Shown here one piece after another: positions 54,560 to 64,000 of a stretch of DNA of 64,000 bases (position 1 is the first letter of the stretch; every line of letters starts with the position of its first letter). The DNA lies in assembly GCF_050948215.1 (NCBI RefSeq), contig NW_027488721.1, positions 248,001 to 312,000 on the forward strand, read 5' to 3'. This stretch comes from Halictus rubicundus (lineage: Eukaryota; Arthropoda; Insecta; Hymenoptera; Halictidae). The notes under the pieces were generated by a model. It searched no databases. It was not told where the DNA came from and saw only the letters and a program-made list of their open reading frames with translations. A program made the position numbers and the translations under genes.

Positions 54560-56170
54560 AGGATACGATAAAGGATAGGATAGGATAGAGGATAGGATAG
54601 GATAGAGAATAGGATATAGGACTGGATAGGATAGCGGATAGGATAGGATAGAGGATTGGATAGGATAGGGGATAGGATACGATAGAGGATAGGATAGGAT
54701 AGAGAATAGGATATAGGATTGGATAGGATAGAGGATACGATATAGGATTTAATAGGATAGAGGATAGGATAGGATAGAGGATAGGATAGGATAGAGGATA
54801 GGATAGGATAGAGGATGGGATAGGATAAAGGATAATATAGGATAGAGGATAGGATAGGATGGAGGATAGGATACGATAGAGGATAGGATAGGATAGAGGA
54901 TATGATACGATAGAGGATAGGATAGGATAGAGGATACGATATAGGATTTAATAGGATAGAGGATAGGATACGATAAAGGATAGGATAGGATAGAGGATAG
55001 GATAGGATAGAGAATAGGATATGATAGAGGATAGGATAGGATAGAGGATAGGATAGGATAGAGAATAGGATGGGATAGAGGATAGGATAGGATAGAGGAT
55101 AGGATAGGATAGAGGATAGGATAGGATAGGATAGAGGATAGGATAGGATAGAGGATAGGATAGGATAGAGGATCCGATATAGGATTTAATAGGATAGAGG
55201 ATAGGATACGATAAAGGATAGGATAGGATAGAGGATAGGATAGGATAGAGAATAGGATATAGGATTGGATAGGATAGCGGATATGATAGGATAGAGGATT
55301 GGATAGGACAGGGGATAGGATACGATAGAGGATAGGATAGGATAGAGAATAGGATATAGGATTGGATAGGATAGAGGATACGATATAGGATTTAATAGGA
55401 TAGAGGATAGGATAGGATAGAGGATAGGATAGGATAGAGGATAGGATAGGATAGAGGATGGGATAGGATAGAGGATAATATAGGATAGAGGATAGGATAG
55501 GATGGAGGATAGGATACGATAGAGGATAGGATAGGATAGAGGATATGATACGATAGAGGATAGGATAGGATAGAGGATACGATATAGGATTTAATTGGAT
55601 AGAGGATAGGATACGATAAAGGATAGGATAGGATAGAGGATAGGATAGGATAGAGAATAGGATATAGGATTGGATAGGATAGCGGATAGGATAGGATAGA
55701 GGATTGGATAGGATAGGGGATAGGATACGATAGAGGATAGGATAGGATAGAGAATAGGATATAGGATTGGATAGGATAGAGGATAGAATAGGATAGAGGA
55801 TAGGATAGGATAGAGGATAGGATAGAGGATAGGATAGGATAAAGGATAGGATAGGATAGAGGATAGGATAGGATAGAGGATCCGATATAGGATTTAATAG
55901 GATAGAGGATAGGATACGATAAAGGATAGGATAGGATAGAGGATAGGATAGGATAGAGAATAGGATATAGGATTGGATAGGATAGCGGATAGGATAGGAT
56001 AGAGGATTGGATAGGATAGGGGATAGGATACGATAGAGGATAGGATAGGATAGAGAATAGGATATAGGATTGGATAGGATAGAGGATACGATATAGGATT
56101 TAATAGGATAGAGGATAGGATAGGATAGAGGATAGGATAGGATAGAGGATAGGATAGGATAGAGGATGGG
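54560..56170 (+). repeat. Segment recopied at about 62274-63870 (shift 7714 then 7697 bp)
   Basis: TATGATAGAGG (55021 and 62718), GGATCC (55172 and 62869), AGCGGATATGATAGG (55278 and 62975) and a 12 bp AGAGGATAGGAT monomer (55812 and 63509) are 7697 bp apart. Left of about 54.75 kb the shift is one 17-mer larger. Private changes here include GGACTGG near 54621, GGATAAAGGATAATATAGG near 54826 and GGACAGGGG near 55308. Confidence 0.85.
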
Positions 56171-56699
56171 ATAGGACAGAGGATAATATAGGATAGAGGA
56201 TAGGATAGGATGGAGGATAGGATACGATAGAGGATAGGATAGGATAGAGGATATGATACGATAGAGGATAGGATAGGATAGAGGATACGATATAGGATTT
56301 AATAGGATAGAGGATAGGATACGATAAAGGATAGGATAGGATAGAGGATAGGATAGGATAGAGAATTGGATATAGGATTGGATAGGATAGCGGATAGGAT
56401 AGGATAGAGGATTGGATAGGATAGGGGATAGGATACGATAGAGGATAGGATAGGATAGACAATAGGATATAGGATTGGATAGGATAGAGGATAGAATAGG
56501 ATAGAGGATAGGATAGGATAGAGGATAGGATAGGATAGAGGATAGGATAGGATAGAGGATCCGATATACGATTTAATAGGATAGAGGATAGAATACGATA
56601 AAGGATAGGATAGGATAGAGGATAGGATAGGATAGAGGATAGGATATGATAGAGGATACGATATAGGATTTAATAGGATAGAGGATAGGATAGGATAGA

Positions 56700-59600
56700 G
56701 GATAGGATAGGATAGAGGATAGGATAGGATAGAGGATGGGATATGATAGAGGATAATATAGGATAGAGGATAGGATAGGATGGAGGATAGGATAGGATAG
56801 AGGATAGGATATGATACAGGATAGGATAGGATAGAGGATAGGATAGGATAGAGGATGGGATAGGATAGAGGATAGGATAGGATAGAGGATAGGATAGGAT
56901 AGAGAATAGGATAGGATAGAGGATAGGATAGGATAGAGGATAGGATAGGATAGAGGATAGGATAGGATAGAGGATGGGATAGGATAGAGGATAGGATACG
57001 ATAGAGGATAAGGATAGGATAGAGGATAGGATAGGATAGAGGATAGGATATGATAGAGGATACGATATAGGATTTAATAGGATAGAGGATAGGATAGGAT
57101 AGAGGATAGGATACGATAGAGGATAAGGATAGGATAGAGGATAGGATATGATAAAGGATAGGATAGGATAGAGGATAGGATAGGATAGAGAATAGGATAT
57201 AGGATTGGATAGGATAGCGGATAGGATAGGATAGAGGATTGGATAGGATAGGGGATAGGATACGATAGAGGATAGGATAGGATAGAGAATAGGATATAGG
57301 ATTGGATAGGATAGAGGATAGAATAGGATAGAGGATAGGATAGGATAGAGGATAGGATAGGATAGAGGATAGGATAGGATAGAGGATAGGATAGGATAGA
57401 GGATAGGATAGGATAGAGGATAGGTTTTGATAGAGGATCCGATATAGGATTTAATAGGATAGAGGATAGGATACGATAAAGGATAGGATAGGATATAGGA
57501 TAGGATAGGATAGAGAATAGGATAGGATAGAGGATAGGATAGGATAGAGGATGGGATAGGGTAGAGGATAATATAGGATAGAGGATAGGATAGGATGGAG
57601 GATAGGATACGATAGAGGATAGGATAGGATAGAGGATATGATACGATAGAGGATAGGATAGGATAGAGGATACGATATAGGATTTAATAGGATAGAGGAT
57701 AGGATACGATAAAGGATAGGATAGGATAGAGGATAGGATAGGATAGAGAATAGGATATAGAATTGGATAGGATAGCGGATAGGATAGGATAGAGGATTGG
57801 ATAGGATAGGGGATAGGATACGATAGAGGATAGGATAGGATAGAGAATAGGATATAGGATTGGATAGGATAGAGGATACGATATAGGATTTAATAGGATA
57901 GAGGATAGGATAGGATAGAGGATAGGATAGGATAGAGGATAGGATAGGATAGAGGATGGGATAGGATAGAGGATAATATAGGATAGAGGATAGGATAGGA
58001 TGGAGGATAGGATACGATAGAGGATAGGATAGGATAGAGGATGTGATACGATAGAGGATAGGATAGGATAGAGGGTACGATATAGGATTTAATAGGATAG
58101 AGGATAGGATACGATAAAGGATAGGATAGGATAGAGGATAGGATAGGATAGAGAATAGGATATAGGATTGGATAGGATAGCGGATAGGATAGGATAGAGG
58201 ATTGGATAGGATAGGGGATAGGATACGATAGAGGACAGGATAGGATAGAGAATAGGATATAGGATTGGATAGGATAGAGGATAGAATAGGATAGAGGATA
58301 GGATAGGATAGAGGATAGGATAGGATAGAGGATAGGATAGGATAGAGGATAGGATAGGATAGAGGATAGGATAGGATAGAGGATAGGATAGGATAGAGGA
58401 TAGGATAGGATAGAGGATAGGATAGGATAGAGGATGGGATATGATAGAGGATAATATAGGATAGAGGATAGGATAGGATGGAGGATAGGATAGGATAGAG
58501 GATAGGATATGATACAGGATAGGATAGGATAGAGGATAGGATAGGATAGAGGATGGGATAGGATAGAGGATAGGATAGGATAGAGGATAGGATAGGATAG
58601 AGAATAGGATAGGATAGAGGATAGGATAGGATAGAGGATAGGATAGGATAGAGGATAGGATAGGATAGAGGATGGGATAGGATAGAGGATAGGATACGAT
58701 AGAGGATAAGGATAGGATAGAGGATAGGATAGGATAGAGGATAGGATATGATAGAGGATACGATATAGGATTTAATAGGATAGAGGATAGGATAGGATAG
58801 AGGATAGGATACGATAGAGGATAAGGATAGGATAGAGGATAGGATATGATAAAGGATAGGATAGCATAGAGGATAGGATAGGATAGAGAATAGGATATAG
58901 GATTGGATAGGATAGCGGATAGGATAGGATAGAGGATTGGATAGGATAGGGGATAGGATACGATAGAGGATAGGATAGGATAGAGAATAGGATATAGGAT
59001 TGGATAGGATAGAGGATAGAATAGGATAGAGGATAGGATAGGATAGAGGATAGGATAGGATAGAGGATAGGATAGGATAGAGGATAGGATAGGATAGAGG
59101 ATAGGTTTTGATAGAGGATCCGATATAGGATTTAATAGGATAGAGGATAGGATACGATAAAGGATAGGATAGGATATAGGATAGGATAGGATAGAGAATA
59201 GGATAGGATAGAGGATAGGATAGGATAGAGGATGGGATAGGGTAGAGTATAATATAGGATAGAGGATAGGATAGGATGGAGGATAGGATACGATAGAGGA
59301 TAGGATAGGATAGAGGATATGATACGATAGAGGATAGGATAGGATAGAGGATACGATATAGGATTTAATAGGATAGAGGATAGGATACGATAAAGGATAG
59401 GATAGGATAGAGGATAGGATAGGATAGAGAATAGGATATAGGATTGGATAGGATAGCGGATAGGATAGGATAGAGGATTGGATAGGATAGGGGATAGGAT
59501 ACGATAGAGGATAGGATAGGATAGAGAATAGGATATAGGATTGGATAGGATAGAGGATACGATATAGGATTTAATAGGATAGAGGATAGGATAGGATAGA

Positions 59601-60060
59601 GGATAGGATAGGATAGAGGATAGGATAGGATAGAGGATGGGATAGGATAGAGGATAATATAGGATAGAGGATAGGATAGGATGGAGGATAGGATACGATA
59701 GAGGATAGGATAGGATAGAGGATGTGATACGATAGAGGATAGGATAGGATAGAGGGTACGATATAGGATTTAATAGGATAGAGGATAGGATACGATAAAG
59801 GATAGGATAGGATAGAGGATAGGATAGGATAGAGAATAGGATATAGGATTGGATAGGATAGCGAATAGGATAGGATAGAGGATTGGATAGGATAGGGGAT
59901 AGGATACGATAGAGGATAGGATAGGATAGAGAATAGGATATAGGATTGGATAGGATAGAGGATAGAATAGGATAGAGGATAGGATAGGATAGAGGATAGG
60001 ATAGGATAGAGGATAGGATAGGATAGAGGATAGGATAGGATAGAGGATAGGATAGGATAG
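56700..60060 (+). repeat. Tandem duplication of about 1.69 kb (56700-58390 and 58391-60060)
   Basis: GATGGGATATGATAG (56738 and 58436) and the 18 bp monomer (57125 and 58823) are 1698 bp apart. GGTTTTGATAG (57423 and 59104), GATAGGGTAGAG (57559 and 59240) and GGATGTGATACG (58041 and 59722) are 1681 bp apart, one 17-mer less. A private TAGAGTATAATATAGG in the second copy (near 59245) separates them. Confidence 0.88.
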
Positions 60061-60870
60061 AGGATCCGATATAGGATTTAATAGGATAGAGGATAGGATA
60101 CGATAAAGGATAGGATAGGATAGAGGATAGGATAGGATAGAGGATAGGATATGATAGAGGATACGATATAGGATTTAATAGGATAGAGGATAGGATAGGA
60201 TAGAGGATAGGATAGGATAGAGGATAGGATAGGATAGAGGATGGGATAGGATAGAGGATAATATATAATAGAGGATAGGATAGGATGGAGGATAGGATAG
60301 GATAGAGGATAGGATATGATACAGGATAGGATAGGATAGAGGATAGGATAGGATAGAGGATAGGATAGGATACAGGATAGGATAGGATAGAGGATAGGAT
60401 ATGATAGAGGATAGGATAGGATAGAGGATAGGATAGGATAGAGAATAGGATGGGATAGAGGATAGGATAGGATAGAGGATAGGAGAGGATAGAGGATAGG
60501 ATAGGATAGAGGATGGGATAGGATAGAGGATAGGATAGGATAGAGGATAGGATAGGATAGAGAATAGGATAGGATAGAGGATAGGATAGGATAGAGGATA
60601 GGATAGGATAGAGGATAGGATAGGATAGAGGATGGGTTAGGATAGAGGATAGGATACGATAGAGGATAAGGATAGGATAGAGGATAGGATAGGATAGAGG
60701 ATAGGATAGGATAGAGGATGGGATAGGATAGAGGATAGGATACGATAGAGGATAGGATAGGATAGAGGATAGGATAGGATAGAGGATAGGATAGGATAGA
60801 GGATCCCATATAGGATTTAATAGGATAGAGGATAGGATAGGATAAAGGATAGGATAGGATAGAGGATAGG

Positions 60871-62270
60871 ATATGATAGAGAATAGGATATAGGATTGGA
60901 TAGGATAGCGGATAGGATAGGATAGAGGATTGGATAGGATAGGGGATAGGATACGATAGAGGATAGGATAGGATAGAGAATAGGATATAGGATTGGATAG
61001 GATAGAGGATAGAATAGGATAGAGGATAGGATAGGATAGAGGATAGGATATGATACAGGATAGGATAGGATAGAGGATAGGATAGGATAGAGGATAGGAT
61101 AGGATACAGGATAGGATAGGATAGAGGATAGGATATGATAGAGGATAGGATAGGATAGAGGATAGGATAGGATAGAGAATAGGATGGGATAGAGGATAGG
61201 ATAGGATAGAGGATAGGATAGGATAGAGGATAGGATAGGATAGAGGATGGGATAGGATAGAGGATAGGATAGGATAGGATAGAGGATAGGATAGGATACA
61301 GAATAGGATAGGATAGAGGATAGGATAGGATAGAGGATAGGATAGGATAGAGGATAGGATAGGATAGAGGATGGGATAGGATAGAGGATAGGATAGGATA
61401 GAGGATAGGATAGGATAGAGGATAGGTTAGGATAGAGGATGGGATAGGATAGAGGATAATATAGGATAGAGGATAGGATAGGATGGAGGATAGGATACGA
61501 TAGAGGATAGGATAGGATAGAGGATATGATACGATAGAGGATAGGATAGGATAGAGGATACGATATAGGATTTAATAGGATAGAGGATAGGATACGATAA
61601 AGTATAGGATAGGATAGAGGATAGGATAGGATAGAGAATAGGATATAGGATAGGATAGGATAGAGGATAGGATAGGATAGAGGATAGGATACGATAGAGG
61701 ATAAGGATAGGATAGAGGATAGGATAGGATAGAGGATAGGATATGATAGAGGATACGATATAGGATTTAATAGGATAGAGGATAGGATAGGATAGAGGAT
61801 AGCATAGGATAGAGGATAGGATAGGATAGAGGATGGGATAGGATAGAGGATAATATAGGATAGAGGATAGGATAGGATGGAGGATAGGATACGATAGAGG
61901 ATAGGATAGGATAGAGGATATGATACGATAGAGGATAGGATAGGATAGAGGATACGATATAGGATTTAATAGGATAGAGGATAGGATACGATAAAGGATA
62001 GGATAGGATAGAGGATAGGATAGGATAGAGAATAGGATATAGGATTGGATAGGATAGCGGATAGGATAGGATAGAGGATTGGATAGGATAGGGGATAGGA
62101 TACGATAGAGGATAGGATAGGATAGAGAATAGGATATAGGATTGGATAGGATAGAGGATAGAATAGGATAGATGATAGGATAGGATAGAGGATAGGATAG
62201 GATAGAGGATAGGATAGGATAGAGGATAGGATTTGATAGAGGATCCGATATAGGATTTAATAGGATAGAG
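60871..62270 (+). repeat. Satellite mosaic between the 60 kb and 62.3 kb blocks
   Basis: Regular monomers. TACAGG occurs twice near 61.05-61.11 kb, a 22 bp monomer near 61270 is followed by TACAGAATAGG, and there are modules with GGATGGAGG/TATGATACG and an 18 bp monomer near 61.7 kb. Parts resemble 53.7-54.3 kb. No non-repeat sequence. Confidence 0.6.
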
Positions 62271-64000
62271 GATAGGATACGATAAAGGATAGGATAGGAT
62301 AGAGGATAGGATAGGATAGAGAATAGGATATAGGATTGGATAGGATAGCGGATAGGATAGGATAGAGGATTGGATAGGATAGGGGATAGGATACGATAGA
62401 GGATAGGATAGGATAGAGAATAGGATATAGGATTGGATAGGATAGAGGATACGATATAGGATTTAATAGGATAGAGGATAGGATAGGATAGAGGATAGGA
62501 TAGGATAGAGGATGGGATAGGATAGAGGATAATATAGGATAGAGGATAGGATAGGATGGAGGATAGGATACGATAGAGGATAGGATAGGATAGAGGATAT
62601 GATACGATAGAGGATAGGATAGGATAGAGGATACGATATAGGATTTAATAGGATAGAGGATAGGATACGATAAAGGATAGGATAGGATAGAGGATAGGAT
62701 AGGATAGAGAATAGGATATGATAGAGGATAGGATAGGATAGAGGATAGGATAGGATAGAGAATAGGATGGGATAGAGGATAGGATAGGATAGAGGATAGG
62801 ATAGGATAGAGGATAGGATAGGATAGGATAGAGGATAGGATAGGATAGAGGATAGGATAGGATAGAGGATCCGATATAGGATTTAATAGGATAGAGGATA
62901 GGATACGATAAAGGATAGGATAGGATAGAGGATAGGATAGGATAGAGAATAGGATATAGGATTGGATAGGATAGCGGATATGATAGGATAGAGGATTGGA
63001 TAGGATAGGGGATAGGATACGATAGAGGATAGGATAGGATAGAGAATAGGATATAGGATTGGATAGGATAGAGGATACGATATAGGATTTAATAGGATAG
63101 AGGATAGGATAGGATAGAGGATAGGATAGGATAGAGGATAGGATAGGATAGAGGATGGGATAGGATAGAGGGTAATATAGGATAGAGGATAGGATAGGAT
63201 GGAGGATAGGATACGATAGAGGATAGGATAGGATAGAGGATATGATACGATAGAGGATAGGATAGGATAGAGGATACGATATAGGATTTAATAGGATAGA
63301 GGATAGGATACGATAAAGGATAGGATAGGATAGAGGATAGGATAGGATAGAGAATAGGATATAGGATTGGATAGGATAGCGGATAGGATAGGATAGAGGA
63401 TTGGATAGGATAGGGGATAGGATACGATAGAGGATAGGATAGGATAGAGAATAGGATATAGGATTGGATAGGATAGAGGATAGAATAGGATAGAGGATAG
63501 GATAGGATAGAGGATAGGATAGAGGATAGGATAGGATAAAGGATAGGATAGGATAGAGGATAGGATAGGATAGAGGATCCGATATAGGATTTAATAGGAT
63601 AGAGGATAGGATACGATAAAGGATAGGATAGGATAGAGGATAGGATAGGATAGAGAATAGGATATAGGATTGGATAGGATAGCGGATAGGATAGGATAGA
63701 GGATTGGATAGGATAGGGGATAGGATACGATAGAGGATAGGATAGGATAGAGAATAGGATATAGGATTGGATAGGATAGAGGATACGATATAGGATTTAA
63801 TAGGATAGAGGATAGGATAGGATAGAGGATAGGATAGGATAGAGGATAGGATAGGATAGAGGATAGGATAGGATAGAGGATAGGATAGGATAGAGAATAG
63901 GATAGGATAGAGGATAGGATAGGATAGAGGATAGGATAGGATAGAGGATAGGATAGGATAGAGGATGGGATAGGATAGAGGATAGGATACGATAGAGGAT

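Larger units (their letters stand above)
1..64000 (+). repeat. Tandem satellite array, 17 bp monomer AGAGGATAGGATAGGAT, with higher-order structure
   Basis: The window is head-to-tail copies of a 17 bp monomer made of AG plus three AGGAT pentamers. The consensus has 7 A, 7 G, 3 T and no C. Length variants are 12 bp (two pentamers, e.g. AGAGAATAGGAT and AGAGGATACGAT), 22 bp (four pentamers, e.g. starting at 9288 and 13867) and 18 bp (AGAGGATAAGGATAGGAT, first at 1089). Common 17 bp variants are ATAGGATTGGATAGGAT, AGCGGATAGGATAGGAT, AGAGGATTGGATAGGAT, AGGGGATAGGATACGAT, ATAGGATTTAATAGGAT, AAAGGATAGGATAGGAT and AGAGGATAGAATAGGAT. Orientation never flips. No unique sequence, transposon, poly-A tract or gene interrupts the array, and neither edge is reached. 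Any function (heterochromatin, centromere or telomere proximity) is inference only. The pattern resembles a eukaryotic satellite; the species is not identifiable from it. Confidence 0.97.

Noticed and set aside
12514..60809. Dozens of minus-strand open reading frames of 63 to 476 codons
   Set aside because: All encode the same 17-residue cycle produced by the repeat in every frame. Starts are rare CAT or CAA variants and stops are TTTAAT monomers. There is no non-repeat sequence, no promoter and no domain, so none is annotated as a gene.
1..64000. CRISPR array
   Set aside because: The direct repeats are contiguous, with no unique spacers between them, and there are no cas genes. This is a tandem satellite.
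1..64000. Telomeric repeat, GATA (Bkm) repeat or human GGAAT-type satellite
   Set aside because: The core pentamer is AGGAT/GGATA within a 17 bp monomer. It does not match TTAGGG-type telomere units, pure GATA tetramers or GGAAT pentamers. A distant relationship cannot be judged without database comparison.

Overview
The whole 64 kb window is one uninterrupted tandem satellite array. I see no protein-coding gene, RNA gene, transposable element or unique-sequence island, and the array runs off both ends. The + strand is purine-rich and almost free of C. The consensus monomer is 17 bp, AGAGGATAGGATAGGAT: a dinucleotide AG followed by three AGGAT pentamers. Shorter (12 bp) and longer (22 bp) monomers differ by exactly one pentamer. 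A recurrent 18 bp form carries one extra A. All monomers lie head to tail in one orientation. Tens of kilobases of pure short-monomer satellite point to a eukaryotic heterochromatic block (pericentromeric, subtelomeric, sex-chromosome or B-chromosome). The sequence does not identify the species, and I do not recognise the monomer as a named satellite.

The information in the window lies in the order of variant monomers. Substitutions such as TACGAT, TATGAT, TTTAAT, AGCGG, AGGGG, ATCCGAT (which creates GGATCC), GAGGAAAGG, TACAGC and GGACAG occur in fixed order. They let multi-kilobase higher-order copies be aligned by eye. Layout: 1-3.85 kb, three copies of a ~1.49 kb higher-order unit; 3.46-9.12 kb, a second family with shifts of 2369, 2791 and 1339 bp; 9.1-11.8 kb, a mosaic of the first two; 11.78-11.82 kb, a short aberrant AT-rich patch at a junction; 11.86-14.3 kb, recopied family 1/2 segments; 14.47-18.17 kb, a 1857 bp tandem duplication; 18.1-26.5 kb, copies shifted by 1539, 3065, 1104 and 4169 bp; 26.9-37.4 kb, copies shifted by 2624, 5342 and 1100 bp; 32.8-44.2 kb, a three-copy block (4824 and 2697 bp shifts) with an internal 1187 bp duplication; 45.4-51.9 kb, six copies of a ~1.2 kb unit; 52-54 kb, 148 bp doublets; 54.5-64 kb, a 1.69 kb tandem pair, a segment shared with 43.6-44.4 kb, and a 7.7 kb-spaced duplication.

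The numerous long minus-strand open frames are a consequence of the repeat. The pyrimidine-rich strand of the consensus lacks stop codons, and because 17 is not divisible by 3 all three frames give the same 17-residue repeating peptide. They are not annotated as genes. The most useful observations are the pentamer-register rule for monomer lengths, the nested duplication history, the strand asymmetry with continuous two-tetrad G-quadruplex potential, the concentration of the rare C residues in CpG, and the anomalous junction near 11.8 kb. Copy boundaries were set by eye from landmark variants and are good to roughly one or two monomers; percent identities were not computed.
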